Assembly (NCBI GenBank): GCA_963682175.1
Contig: OY821771.1
Coordinates: 25,130,201-25,194,200 of the forward strand
DNA: 64,000 bases
Direction of reading: 5' to 3'
From: Triglochin maritima
Lineage: Eukaryota; Streptophyta; Magnoliopsida; Alismatales; Juncaginaceae
Part shown: piece after piece, positions 22,176 through 33,867 of the stretch
Layout: each line of letters starts with the position of its first letter
Numbering within the stretch: position 1 is the stretch's first letter
Position numbers and translations under genes: made by a program
The notes under the pieces: model-generated
Told to the model about the DNA's origin: nothing
Database searches by the model: none
What the model saw: only the letters and a program-made list of their open reading frames with translations

Positions 22176-23567
22176 TGTTTAAATCATTTAAAATACCGCA
22201 AGTGAACGTCGTTGTTGAAGACGCGGCAAATACGGGTCGATCCTTGGGGAGGTGAGTAGATTCTGGTTTTAACGAAATGAAGTGGAAGAAAGAGGGGGGA
22301 TGGAACTGATTACACAAAGTAAACTACACTAAACTAGCATGAAACAATCAAAGAAGATGAAAGCACGAGACGAAATAAAACTAAACTAAGTGACTAATAA
22401 AAGAAAACTGGAAATAAGGAAGAGAGACCCCTGAGGGGTGGAGTAAGTGTACACATGCAATAAGATAGTTAAGAATGCATTCAATAGGCAAAAATGTAAG
22501 TAGTGTTTTCATGTATTGGAAGTGTCTAATGATTATGTCAAAACCTATCAATCCAATCACTACCTAGTTGATTGACATTGACATACACAAGTTGATTATT
22601 TCAGAACCTAAACAAGTATGGGAGGTGTCTAGTAGTTGTGGCAAAACTCATCAAGTGAAGTGTTCTACTCTAAACAAGCATGCATGCATTCACATTTATC
22701 AACACATTTCAAAATAAAGCATTCATTTCCATTCTTTATTGTATGTATAAATATCATCTCCACCCCCAAAAGGGCATGGAATTACTCACACATTATTAGA
22801 CTAACATGCATATTAAGGAAAGAAGACATGCTAATTAATTCTATGATGATTAAAACAAACAAAGTTAACCAAGCATGCAAGAATTGAAAAGAGACAATAT
22901 AAAAAAAACTAACAAAACTTCTTTTATTACTCACTCACATTACAAGTAGCCTCTCTCCACCAGAGTTTTGCTCCAAGGCTTTACTCCAAGTAGAGAGGAT
23001 GACCACAAAGAGAGGAGATGTATTACAAAGGAGGAGGAAGAGTTCTATTTATAGCCATAGTAAAAGGTAACCTGGGACAATCCCCCGGTATGAGACTAAA
23101 CGCATACCATAAATGGACTAAATACACACTAATACAACACCCGACTAAGTCTTATCGGGTTTGGATCCAAATGGACCCTCAATTGGCTGTCTGGGACAAC
23201 CAATTGGCGGTCTTGGACAGCCAATTGGCGGTCTGGGTTGGGTTGATCAGGTCGAGTTTTGGGTGGCCTGATTTGGATGTTTGATGGTTAGGCATGGATC
23301 TAATTGCCAAAATACTCCAAATGATGGTATGGAGTATCATTATTTGCTCATTGATCCTTTTGGTTTACATCCGAGTCCTTCTCTATTGCATCTCAGTCCA
23401 TAAGTCCTGCAATTCAGTCATTTTCCTTGCTTTTAAGTCCTTTTTGAACCTCTTCTCCTCAACCTGTTTATTCCTGAAACTTTAACATAAAAGTCGTTAT
23501 GTAGTATTGGTTAGGTGAAAGATAACGGATATAAGAAACAAATATATGCATGATATGATGTCAATCA
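22176..23567 (-). repeat. 5' LTR of element B
   Basis: 1392 bp, reading on the minus strand from TGATTGACATCATATCATGC to AAACA. It has the TATA box (complement of 23045-23053), three dyad words (23166-23240, with CCAATTGGCGG) and a GTGAGTGAGT stretch at about 22935 in U5. Confidence 0.85.
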
Positions 23568-23830
23568 AAGAGGTGAACGTTTCTTGCAATGACTCATTTT
23601 ATTCACCAACATATAATCCAACACAACTAAATGATAGTCTAGCAGTCGGTGCATACTTATATCACCCCAATCTAAGGATTGCTCAGCTACACTATTAAAC
23701 TTCTCCAACCATCTTGGGTGTTTGTCTAAGGCACCGCAATATGCATGGGTTGGGTATACCAGGGAGAGTAATGCTGATACCAATAATGAAATGAATGATC
23801 TCACATGTAACCATCCGTCTCAACAATAAC
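23568..23830 (-). pseudogene. C-type gag tail of element E, fragment
   Basis: Aligning the minus strand from 23830 with 45495-45750 of element C by eye gives a continuous nucleotide match: TTGTTGAGACGGATGG, then GAGCAATCCTTAGATTGGGG, then CACCGACTGCTAGAC. The E frame has drifted by indels, so its predicted peptide no longer resembles that of C. It stops where element B begins. Confidence 0.65.
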
Positions 23831-24966
23831 GCACTCAAATTATCAACTCACACCACCATGAGATCAAGCTCACATAAAAGTACTCAACTCGACCCTAAAA
23901 TACTAAGAAAAGGTATAGTAGAGGAGGAGACTATACAATAGAAGTAGAGGAGAAGATGACTCTGGTGAGAAGCGAAGAAGCTTTAAGAACCAGTGTGGGT
24001 AGTGGAGTTGGGTAGAAGCCTTAACAAGCAAACGTGGCTCAAGCAAACCTAAGGTTGACTATAGATCCTTAGGCTAAAAGATGTCTAACCATGACTTCCC
24101 ACACTCTCGAACGCCTCACCCCTCTCAGCTACACATCACAAAGCTGAATGAGAAAGTCAAGACATGAACGTCCCAAAAGTCTCTATGCAACTAAGCAAAC
24201 AGTGACTTTAAGGCCATGACGTCGAGAATGGGATTGTCTCCTAAGTGTGCCCGAAGTCCTTAGGGTCAATGTCTACTTTATTTTAATTAGGGCTTTATAT
24301 TAGTGTGATTTTTAGGAAAAAGGAAGGGTGATGAAATCCCCAACCTTAACTGTATTGGACAACCCTTCCTTAGTACCGTTTTGAGTCTTAAATCTAGCAA
24401 TCAACTTTCCAAACAAATGCTCACCTCACACTAGTCCCGATGCACCTTACTAACTAATCCATGCTTTAAACTTGCATGTAGAAGGGAATGCTGCTTGTAC
24501 CTCACGCCAACAATCGACAATAGAAATGTAAATAAAATAAAAGAAGAATGTGTGCATGGTGTACAAATCATGTATGACCTAGATGACAATCAATCTAATC
24601 TTTTGCTTTAAATTTTAGAGGGCAAGTTGTCTTAAAAAGGGGGATTATGCACATTAAATCGGTTCTGACATTAGTGAAGTACGTATTGAGTCCAAAGGAA
24701 GCAAAACAGTAGAGGAGCATAGCAGAAAATCACTACTTGAATTTCAAAGGTCGTTCACGCACCTGATCTGTCAATGGAGGATGCAAATCCACTATGGGCG
24801 AATACAAATGCTCTTCGTGCGACGCAGTTAGTCCAGAGTGGTCCCACATTCATTGATATCCCATGTGCCCTCTAATGCTCTACACGTAATTCCTAATAGA
24901 AAACAAAAGCAAAGAAAATGAAACAAAAATCTACCAAAATGATAAACGCGACAACTGAAACTTGCT
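23831..24966 (-). other. Leader of element E
   Basis: Minus-strand leader homologous to those of A and B: the GTCTCCTAAGTGTGCCCGAAG block (24238), the stretch TCCTTAGGGTCAATGTCTAC and the GATGAAATCCCCAACCTTA block. Much diverged. No coding content. Confidence 0.7.
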
Positions 24967-24986
24967 CCTTGGCAATGACGTCAGAA
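24967..24986 (-). other. Degenerate tRNA-Asp-type primer site of element E
   Basis: CCTTGGCAATGACGTCAGAA is the inverted, mutated form of the family primer site, three bases from the LTR end. Confidence 0.6.
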
Positions 24987-24989
24987 ACT

Positions 24990-26498
24990 TGTTTGGGATT
25001 TTATGTTTGAAACCGCATATGCATGATCGTGTTGAGGCGATGGCAAGTATAGTCATGTCCAGAAGGAGGGAGTGCGGGTCGTCATTGAACATACTCGAGT
25101 CGAGGAAGAAAATGAAGAGTGAGTGAGTATATCTACACTAAATTATGCTATTTAAAAATTGTATAAGAAATTTGACTAATCCCATAGGAGGTGGAGAACG
25201 CATGCAACAATGAATATTTGTGATGCGTGTGTGTACAATTGTGCTCTTATAACATGAATTAATATGGACATCTATAATGACCATTATGCTAACTATGTTT
25301 CCACATTGATTAAGATTTATCATTATCATTAAATCACAAAAAACACTACTCAAGATAAGTACAAAGACAAACACATGCTCATATGACAATCTTATTTGTT
25401 TATCCACTTGAATCTTATCCTACCTCATCACTCTCCAATAAGTCGTCCCACTAACAAAGGCATGTGCTAAGCTTCCATTATGACCATTAACACGTCAAAG
25501 GGAATAGTGAGAATACCCATCAAAATGGCTATGGAAATCATTTGAAGCTCCATGATTAAGATTAAACAAACACATTAATCTAACTACATCCACACTTCAC
25601 ATCTTTCTCCACCCCCAATGGAGATGGACTACGCACTAATCATAGAAACAACAACAAAAACAACAAAGTAAAACCAACCCATCAACATGTAAAGAAATCT
25701 AAATCTACTCAAAGCAAGGAAACATAAATGACATCAAATTAAAGAAAATAATGTAAAGAACATGATATCAAAACTGTATTAGTGGATAAAGGATTACAAA
25801 GTATTATCCCCACCCTATTATCTACACTACTACAACAAGAAATAAAACCTACCCTAACGTGAGAAAGGAGGAAGATGGGACGAAGAAGAGGAACGGTAAG
25901 GGTTACAAGGTTATTTATAGAAAAATAGAGGGTCTGGATTAATCTGGGCACGATCGGATGAATGAAAATAAGATATGAATCTTCCAGAGTGTTGTAACCT
26001 GACTACTTGAGCTGCCGAAGATATTCGAGTGTTAATCTCCCACCTAGATCCTCCAATGCTGGGTTCGGATCCACCAATGGTGGATTGATTGGGTCGGAGC
26101 ATCCTCAGATTTCACCAATAACTTAAGGTAACCATTTTAGCATGTGGGGGTGTACTCGGAGCTCTTAGTTTGAACTCATTTGGACTTGATTATTGAATTA
26201 CTCCTGAGGTTCATAAGATTATGGACTTTTAAAACCAACATATTTTCTTTATGATCAGGTGTCTCCGACTTTTTACCCAAGTCCTTCCTGACTTGCATTC
26301 TGGTCTTTGTCCATTACAAACAGGTACAGAAGGTTTCCGAATCAACTCTTTCATCTTGCATTTAGGTCATTTTTGCTTCATTTCGCTTCTTTATTACCTA
26401 AACTCTAAAATGTAAGAAACAACTACTCGAGTATCACAAATATGGGCTAAAATAAAGGATATATAACAATAATGCATTGTATGATATGCTAGTAATCA
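24990..26498 (-). repeat. LTR of element E, degenerate
   Basis: On the minus strand it starts TGATTACTAGCATATCATAC and ends at TG (24990). The CTCCACCCCCAATGGAGATGG block (25609) and a dyad-word descendant (26046-26090, CCACCAATGGTGG) mark it as the same family. It is shorter and more diverged than the others. Confidence 0.7.
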
Positions 26499-26519
26499 AT
26501 AGACCTAAGGAAATCCATC

Positions 26520-26583
26520 TTCGAGAAACTTGGGACCATATTTCTTGATTTTGAGAAACTTGGGACCATATTTCTACGATTTT
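26520..26583. repeat. Short tandem repeat, two copies of ~35 bp
   Basis: GAGAAACTTGGGACCATATT occurs twice (about 26523 and 26556) with similar flanks (CTTGATTTT / CTACGATTTT). Confidence 0.7.
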
Positions 26584-27326
26584 GACCCACCACTGGTGGA
26601 TATGCTAAGGTTTCTCCTCCCATTTTCCGTGTGTTACCTCCTTTAGACATGCTTAACTGTTTTTTACTTTTTTCACTTAATGCATTCTCAAAATAAATAC
26701 TAGAATTCAATCTATTATGTATTATCCCAATCGCAACCCTAAAAACCAAAGCAAAAGATTAGTGGAATTGTCATCTACGATATACATCATCTATAGACAT
26801 TCCATGCGTTTGCTTTTTCTTCGCTTTTTTTCATGTGGTTTAATGTTGGCACGAGGTACATGCACCATTTTCTCTTCTTCATACATGGTTAAAGCATGAA
26901 TGAGTTAGTAAGATCCATTGGGAAAAGCGTGAGGATGCACAATTGTTTAGTGGGCTTGCTAGTAGCTTAAGATCAAATCGTTATACAGGGACTGTCCTAA
27001 TCAAGATTAGGTGGGTGATTTTAGCACCACTTCCTTACCTCAAAAAACCACCAAATAGTAAGCACCTTAATCTAAAAATCATTAAACATTGGCCATAAGA
27101 ATTTGGGAGTAATTAGGAGATGGATTTGTTTAGGACCAACATGATTTGAACTCCGTTGCTTTGTTCTGTAGGTTTGGGATTAGCTGGTCGTCCAGGTCTT
27201 TATATTCTCATTTAGTTTTGCAACTTCGGCTAAGGGAGGTGATGTTGTCAAAAGTGAAGACCTCAATTAAACGTCGTCTAGCTTAGGTTCCTATTAACTT
27301 AGGTTTGCTTAAGCCGAGTTTGATAG

Positions 27327-28909
27327 CTAGGTGATTGACATCATTTCATGCTTATATTTGTACCTTATATCCATTATCTTACACCTAAGCAATGCTACGT
27401 GACGAGTTTTATGTTTAGTTTTCAGAAATAAAGAGGTTTGAAGAGAAGAGCCATGAAAGGACCCAAAAGCAGGAAAAAGGACCTAATTGTGAGACCTGGG
27501 GACCAAGATGCAAGGGGGAAGGACCTGATCGTAAGACAGAAGGACCTATGAGCAAAACAGGAAACTCCACACCATCATGAGGAGTACTTTGTCAATTCGA
27601 TTCGGGTCGGAGCTCCACTAAACCAGCTAGATGCATCCAAGACCAAGAAACACACCAAGGAAAGCCCACCAGAAGACCCAGACGGATCTGGGCTTTATAG
27701 GCCGCCAATTGGCGGTCTGGAACCGCCAATTGTCGGTCTGGATCATGCAAGATCCGCCCCAACTTCTCCTGGACTTGTATTAGTGTTCGTTTAGGCTATT
27801 TTTGGTATTGGTTTAGTCCCACATCGGGGGATTGTCCCTGATTAGCTTTTTCCATGCTTATAAATAGAACTCTTCACCTCCCATTGTATCCATCTCTCTC
27901 TTGGTGGCCATCTTCCCTACTAAGAGTGAAGCCTTGAAGCAAAACTCTAGTGGAGGAAGAGCTACTTGTAATTGAGTGAGTTAATAATAGAAGTTTTCTT
28001 TTAATGATGTTGTTTCTCTCTTAGTTTAATTTTTTTTCATATGCATGCTTGTTTGTTTGTTTAGTTTTATGCTTCTTTAATGTTTCTTGCTTGAGTAGTA
28101 TAAATTTCATTTCAGTATTATGCTTTCCTTTGCTAATTTAGTTAGTGTAATGAGTAGTGAGTAGTTCCATCCCCATTTGGGGGGTGGAGAAATATGTGAT
28201 ATAATCATGTAGTGTATTAAGTGTGTGTTATTTTTATCCCTTGAGCTTTATATGATTTCCATAACCATCTAATGGGTCTCCACTCTTATCTTTGATATGC
28301 TAATGCTCTTGAATGAAGCTTAGCTTATGCTTTGATTAGTGGACCTATTTTATGGGGAATGATAAGGTTAGGATATGGATGAAGTTAATGTTGGAAACAC
28401 AATTTGTAGTGTATGTACTCTTGTTGCCTTTTCCTTAGCTAATGTCTTGTATGTTTTAATGATGTAGTCATCTTAATTCATGTGGAGGCATAGTAGGGTC
28501 TAGTCTTTATACTTGAGTTCATGTAGCTTCATTCCAATCATTGTCTTGTATGTTTTAATGATGTAGTCTTATCTTAATTCATGTAGAGGCAAGATTGGAT
28601 GTAGTTTTATGATTTCATGCACTACATGTTGTGAGGAGCTTAATTGAACACACACACACACACACATCTTTATGTTCACATCAGTTCTCTACCCCCTTTG
28701 GGGTTTAGTTTTATTGCTTATCTTCATTTCCTTTTGCATTCTAGTTTAGCATTGTAGTGTAGTTTAGTGTAACCAATCCTTTTCTCCTTTCTTTACCCCT
28801 TGCCTTCGCACGAACCAAGTGTCGACACACCTCCCAGTGGACGACCCGTATTTGCCACCGCTTCAACGCGGCCGTGCACTTGCGGTAGAAATATAAAACG
28901 ATCACTAGG
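27327..28909 (+). mobile_element. Solo LTR F with target duplication CTAGG
   Basis: A complete family LTR (27332-28904, 1573 bp, TGATTGACATC...ACGATCA) is flanked directly by CTAGG on both sides (27327-27331 and 28905-28909). No internal sequence is attached on either side; the flanks are the leader of element G/D. This is a clean solo LTR left by recombination between two LTRs of one insertion. TATAAATAG is at 27859 and dyad words are at 27702-27740. Confidence 0.92.
27702..27741 (+). promoter_or_regulatory. Perfect 14-bp dyad CCGCCAATTGGCGG and a second copy
   Basis: A perfect palindrome at 27702-27715 is followed by CCGCCAATTGTCGG at about 27723. The pair lies about 145 bp upstream of the TATA box. 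Equivalent pairs or singles are in the LTRs of A, B, C, E and H. Confidence 0.6.
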
Positions 28910-29575
28910 CTTCTACCCTTACCTGTTACCGAAGGTAGCTCAAGGGATTCTTCTCTTCTCATCTGCGTCTTCTTCTTTTCACTTACTTCCACCATGTTGT
29001 GTCCTCCACGAATACACATTCTAGATTTATTTAGGTTTTTAAAGTCGATTCGAGCACATGTGTATGAGAGGTTGGTCTCACATTGGTTAGGGTCCACGAC
29101 TTGAGTGAGTTGACCCAGTTGTTGTGATGGGTCATTGTGACTCTCTATAGCAAACACTTGTAGAGCAAGTGGGTTTGCTTTTTCTTTAAAATGGGGGATC
29201 TCCTTAGTTTGCAATGTCTTACATGGAGTACATTGATCCCCCCCACCACCACCTCATCCTCTATCGAAGGAACAAAAGGGTCTCTACAAGGATCGAGTTA
29301 CGAGTGTCACACCACTCGTGAGTCGACAAGATCGAACGATGAATCTATAGGAGCGGACACATCATGTTTGAGTCGTGCAACTTTTTGCATAGTTCTCCCA
29401 CATATCCAGAAAACTATTGTCGATTGAAGCCTTAATATATGAACAAGCCTCCTATATTTACTACCAATAAGGAAGTTTTGTATATATTTATACGTTAATT
29501 TGAGGAGGTATGCTTCATATTAAAATGTCAACACCTTGACGAGGATTCTGTCTAGCTTGGTTGCTTGATAAGCCT
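28905..29575 (+). pseudogene. Leader end and gag N-terminal fragment of element G/D
   Basis: TACCTGTTACCGAAGG...GATTCTTCTCTTCTC is the end of the family leader. From about 29340 the sequence parallels A gag (AGTCGTGCAACTTTTTGCAT, GTTCTCCCACATATCC, TTTGAGGAGGTATGCTTC), but with stops and indels throughout. About 65 bp (29576-29640) before the SIRE-like repeat remain unassigned. Confidence 0.6.
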
Positions 29576-29640
29576 TAATCCATTCCTTATTTTGACTATG
29601 TCTCTAAACTCTATCACTTAATCTAATGAATCAATTCCTA

Positions 29641-30741
29641 CACACACATATACATTATACACCATATGTGTGCATATTCTATCTTATTAGGGGTTGAAGA
29701 CTCACAACAAAATGGACTCCAGACAAGACATATAATGAAGCTCAAGAAGACTTGTACTTGTACGTTTTATTGATTCCTAGGATCATAACTAAACTTGGGC
29801 ACAAATTGAACTCATAATTAAATACTTCAAAAATCTTTCAGTTCTGGGATGCCACTTCGGACGATTAAAATCTTTCTCCAGCCATCCGAATCGGCAACAT
29901 CTCTTGATCACCCAGTTTTGGACAAGCCTATCACATATTTAGTCGTTTTAATCCAAGACTAGTAAATATCAAACTTTGTCAAAACCAGTTTAGGACAACC
30001 ACTTCACCCATTCAGTCGTCCAAATCATTAATCAGTAAACTTATACTCTATCTACCCAGTTTCAGATGACACATTCTCTTCTTTAGTCATCCGAACAATA
30101 TCTTGGATTTTCAAGTGTTTTCGCTGATCTACTTTGAATGACTGGTTGACTTTTTTAGTCATCCAAAGTTCATCCGTTTTGACCATTAGACTTTATCTTT
30201 TGTATGATAGGCTCACTCTTTTGGTCATCCAAACCATGTTTGATTAAAGGTGATTATACTAAAAATAGCCACTGTACTATGTTAGAGATTTGAGTTTCTA
30301 GTGGCTATATCTAAATTTGTCTCATTATGTCACCTTTATTTCATACATGCCATCATCTATTCGGATGTCTCATAGGCAACATTTTGGATGACTGAACTTG
30401 CCTTTTAGTCGTCTAAATCTAGTTCCAGTAAATCTTGAAACTTAATGTCAAACAAATCGGACGACAAATCCTTTGTTTCAGTCATCCGAATCTTCATTGA
30501 CAAAACTCAATTTTTTTGACCAGACTAGTTCAAACGTCGCATACCTCTATTCAACCATGCAAAAATGAGAACCAAATATTGAGTTATATGTTGACCACGC
30601 TTTTGAAAGACTCCAATTTCCATTTGGTCGTCCAAATGTGAGCCAAAGCAGAAATTGTTTCTGTCTCTTTTACCCTTTTCTTGGTTTAAACACTATTCCT
30701 TGTGAGCCTATAAATACCCAACACAGACCCAAGATGGAATA
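29641..30741 (+). repeat. SIRE-type 5' LTR, first segment
   Basis: Colinear with 52425-53530: it starts at an ACACACAT..ACATTATACACCAT block and runs through the dyad-word array to TATAAATACCCA (30709). It is cut at 30741 by the Tekay-like LTR. Confidence 0.75.
29845..30640 (+). promoter_or_regulatory. Array of GGACGAC / GTCGTCC words in the SIRE-type LTR
   Basis: Paired inverted words recur about every 60-100 bp, such as TTCGGACGATTAAAATC, CAGTCGTCCAAATC, TTAGTCATCCGAAC and CGGACGACAAATCC...CAGTCATCCGAATC. The orientation alternates, so adjacent words could pair over 15-25 bp loops. The 3' LTR has the same array at 52635-53420. Function unknown; an enhancer-like array or RNA structure are guesses. 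Confidence 0.55.
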
Positions 30742-31989
30742 TGTAACACCCCCGATCTCACGGGTACGCACACTGGGAAAGGAGCAAAAGTGTCGCGATC
30801 AGAGACTTCCGCGACGACCGAATGAGTTACGAAAGAAAGACAATACCGACTAACTCAACAATACATAACAGACATACATGGATAGACAATATGGGTATAA
30901 AACATAAACAAATGATTATCCATGTATACATAAATGATCCAATTACAATACATTGAGTTTCAAAGGCAATACAATGACATAAGCGGAAACAAACGATAAC
31001 TGAAGGCTTTGGTCGACGTGTCCCTCGTGTACAGAATCTTCGACTACTCATCCAGTCTCCCCTGTGGAAACCTAAGTATCTGCAAGCACCGTATTAACAA
31101 ATGCGTGAGTTTTCAATTAAGAAAACCCAGTATGCCCCAGCCAAACAATAACAGAACTATGCATGAAGTCTAACTAAGACAAGCATCAAAACATAACAGA
31201 ACAGAAGCGCACATAATGCATCATAAGGCTATGACTCCACAAGCCATGCCAGCTTGGCGCACCTGACACGTTCCTCGCAAGGAACCAAAACTCCAGCCTC
31301 GCTGGTCAGAAGTGGTCACCCGTCAGTGACCCACCGCTCGGCACAAAACGGTGTGTCGGTTAGATGTCCCAACTCGCGGAAAATAACCTACATGGTGCCA
31401 TCGCGACATTGGGAACACCTAACCTGAGACAGAATGGCAGCGCGCCTGCCCAGGACTTATCTTACGCCTGGCCACCCAATGTGAAGGTCTTAGTGGAATG
31501 GCCTCAGGAACCAGAGGACCCACCCGTGGCCCGTCAGCCCAGAAAACAATACGTGCCCAAAATTACATTTTCAGATTATATGTAATGCAATCTACCCGAG
31601 TATCTAAATAACTTGGGTAACTACGAAATCTATCGCGAGCCCAAGGAAAGGTACTCAGGTACTTCCTTGGAGCTCCTCACAAAATCAGACTTCATCACAA
31701 AAAGATCACAATGCACATGCACCCTTAGCAGTAAATAATCATAACCAGAATCAATAGATGGACACGACAATCAAACAAGGTCATCTACTGGTCACGATAT
31801 GGATGTCATAAGGTCTGATTTCCTAGGTGCCACACATAATCAACCATAATACCCCACAACAGTAACATATATATATATATGACATGAATGATAGAGCAAG
31901 CACATCAGTGAGATGCCACGTATAACCACTACAACCATTCAATGGTATGAATACTAACTTCAGAATATATATATCCGTTGGAAACTTAG

Positions 31990-32384
31990 GACTTGATCCG
32001 ATATTATCTGAACATAATCATGAGATAATGCCTGAAAATATGATCTTTAATCAGCAACAAATCACGGGGATTATCTTAACATAATCATGAAATAACACAT
32101 GGACATATGAGTTATAATCAGCTAACAAATCATGGACGATTTTCTGAGTCTAATCACTAAGCAATGCATGGACATGTGATCTATGATCAGAGAAGAAATC
32201 CTGGAATACCATCTGAATATAATCACAAAATAACGCAAGAATATATGATCTATAAGTAGCAACAAAATCATGGAACATTGTCTGAATATAATCGCTCAGT
32301 AATGCATGGACATATGATCCATATTCAGCCAACGAATCATTGAATATTATCTATATGTGATCGTTAATTAATGCAAGCACATAT
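31990..32384 (-). repeat. Minisatellite, ~68-bp period, about six copies
   Basis: Units of the form TCAGCAACAAATCATGG...ATTATCTGAATATAATCA, then ATAATGCATGGACATATGATC, repeat at about 31995, 32062, 32128, 32196, 32265 and 32333 with 15-25% divergence. The array sits in the Tekay-like LTR. The solo LTR at 32385 split its last unit; related sequence resumes at 33868. The open frame on the minus strand is repetitive because of this array and is not a gene. Confidence 0.75.
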
Positions 32385-33867
32385 TGTTGGATCGTGTGGG
32401 TTATGGTCCACAAAAATGCCTAATCCTAATTCTCTACTTGATTAAGCAATCAAATGCGCAGCGGAATAAACAAACAAAAGTAGAGAAAAAAATGCAAACC
32501 ACAATGGAACACGGGGGTTTTTATAGAGGTTCGGCATGCCACCCGGGTCCTAGTCCTCTCTTGCAAGCTCCACTCGGATCATCGAGCTCCGCTCACGACT
32601 TCACTAACCACTCCCCATTCCGGGCCGGGAGAGAACGCCTTTACAATCTTCAAACTCGCGAACAATCCTCGCCGAGCTTGGCTCCTCCTCTTACAATCCG
32701 AGAGGGATGCTCCGGGCTTTCACCGAAACCTTTACTCTTCTTTGACAACAACAAACTGGAGTGGGACAATCACTCTCTAAACTTGAGCACACTTGAGAAG
32801 GATTAGAATTGATCTTTAGTGTGGAAATTTGAGGCTTGGAGTGTTTGGAATGATCTCTCTAATGTAGGAGGCAAATATGTGTGGGAGAGTTGTGTTAAAA
32901 TGTGTTTCACAACTCTTTATATAGGCATTAGAGAGAATAGATCCGTTGGGGTTGATTGGGTGATTGTTGGTGTAGGATACACAAAACAGAAACTCCCAGG
33001 ACTCAATTTTGAGTTAATTTGGTCGACCGGATCGGGATGAATGGTCGACCGTTTGGCAGTTTTGAACTCAGTTCGGTCCTCCCAACGCTACGACTCAGGT
33101 ACACTTAAGTGATCGGTCGAACTCCAAAAAGGGTTTGGTCGACCGATTTGTACCAGGCACTCTGGGGTTGACAAACTATGATCTATTCGGTCGACCGAAA
33201 CAAGGTCTAGCGGTCGACCGATTTCCACCAGGAGGTTTGGGTTTGTCAAGAGACGGATATGCGGTCGACCGATCAAGGTTCTCGGTCGAACGATACTTGA
33301 AGTGTATTTGGGGTATTATTGGTTTAATACGAATACGACCGTTGGGTATATACGACAAAACAAATAGTCGAAAAATAAGTTCACACGGTCGACCGAAAGT
33401 GTATACACGGTCGACCGAAACTGGGCAATGAAAACACAAAGAGGATGAATGATCACTCGGTCCACCGATCGGCCTGTTACGGTCGACCGAATGTCGGCAG
33501 ACTGTTAGGGTTCAGGTTTAGTGTTTTCTGGTCTAAGTTTGGGTGATCTATTGAAGTCCAAATTAAGTGAAATTTCGTGTGTGACTTCTATAAGGAACCT
33601 AGTGTGTGTTTGAGTTGATTTTAGCTCAAGAATGCTCGATTTACACAAGTTCCTAAGACTCAAAGAAAATACAAAATACATGTCTTCAACAGAGCTTGAT
33701 TACATATCTTGACTTGATTTTCTTTTCTTCCTTGAGTCTTGATCACCTGTAGAGGTTAACACAAAGAAATATATATGCAATGCAATATGTGTGCTACTCT
33801 ACATGATCATAATTAAGATTATGTTGATTAAATCATCAAAACATAGATTAAGGTTAAAACACCAACA
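32385..33867 (-). mobile_element. Solo LTR of a SIRE-like copia, imperfect target duplication
   Basis: 1483 bp, ends TGTTGG...CCAACA, read on the minus strand as TGTTGGTGTTTTAACCTTAA. Flanks are CATAT (32380-32384) and CATAC (33868-33872), a 5-bp target duplication with one change. A TATA box in minus orientation is at 32517-32524 (TATAAAAA). No internal sequence is attached. It is inserted in the minisatellite of the Tekay-like LTR. Confidence 0.85.
33015..33492 (-). promoter_or_regulatory. Thirteen GGTCGACC dyads in the solo LTR
   Basis: CGGTCGACCGA-type words occur near 33019, 33041, 33073, 33113, 33136, 33187, 33210, 33261, 33281, 33386, 33408, 33456 and 33479. Most are perfect at the GGTCGACC core. 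They lie upstream of the minus-strand TATA box. They are the same words as in the Angela-type LTR at 2932-3235, although the LTRs otherwise look unrelated. Confidence 0.6.

Larger units (their letters stand above)
19041..23567 (-). mobile_element. Athila-like element B (minus), truncated by element A
   Basis: Read on the minus strand: LTR 23567-22176, degenerate primer site, leader, gag, and protease up to 19041, where element A is inserted. The remainder of B (protease end, 3' LTR) should lie on the far side of A but was lost with the deletion at 10167. B is itself inserted in the coding frame of element E (right joint at 23567/23568). Confidence 0.85.
23568..26498 (-). mobile_element. Older Athila-like element E (minus), interrupted by B
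   Basis: Minus strand: LTR 26498-24990, degenerate primer site, leader, then a C-type gag tail frame cut by the insertion of B at 23567. It is the most diverged copy in this cluster, as expected for the outermost host of the E, B, A nest. Confidence 0.75.
26499..29575 (+). mobile_element. Athila-like element G/D, left half (leader and gag start)
   Basis: After removing the solo LTR at 27332-28904, the sequence is a family leader: CCAAAGCAAAAGATTAG (26740), the GTGGGTGATTTTAGCACC block and CTTAGGTTTGCTTAAGCC. It is followed by gag N-terminal sequence (29340-29575: SRATFCIVLP, then broken). The gag homology stops near 29575 and resumes at 53955 with RNDKTKKWMYN, next to the corresponding place in gag. 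The two pieces are therefore one element split by the SIRE-type insertion. No own LTR is visible at its left end. Confidence 0.65.

Noticed and set aside
23565..23804. Minus-strand frame MRSFISLLVSALLSLVYPTH.. as a signal-peptide protein
   Set aside because: Nucleotide alignment shows it is the drifted gag-tail region of an element C relative (E); the hydrophobic start is a frameshift product.
28650..28668. CA dinucleotide run and the TA run near 31870 as notable satellites
   Set aside because: Short ordinary microsatellites within LTR sequence.
32150..32332. Repetitive 60-codon protein
   Set aside because: The repeats are those of the ~68-bp minisatellite read in one frame.
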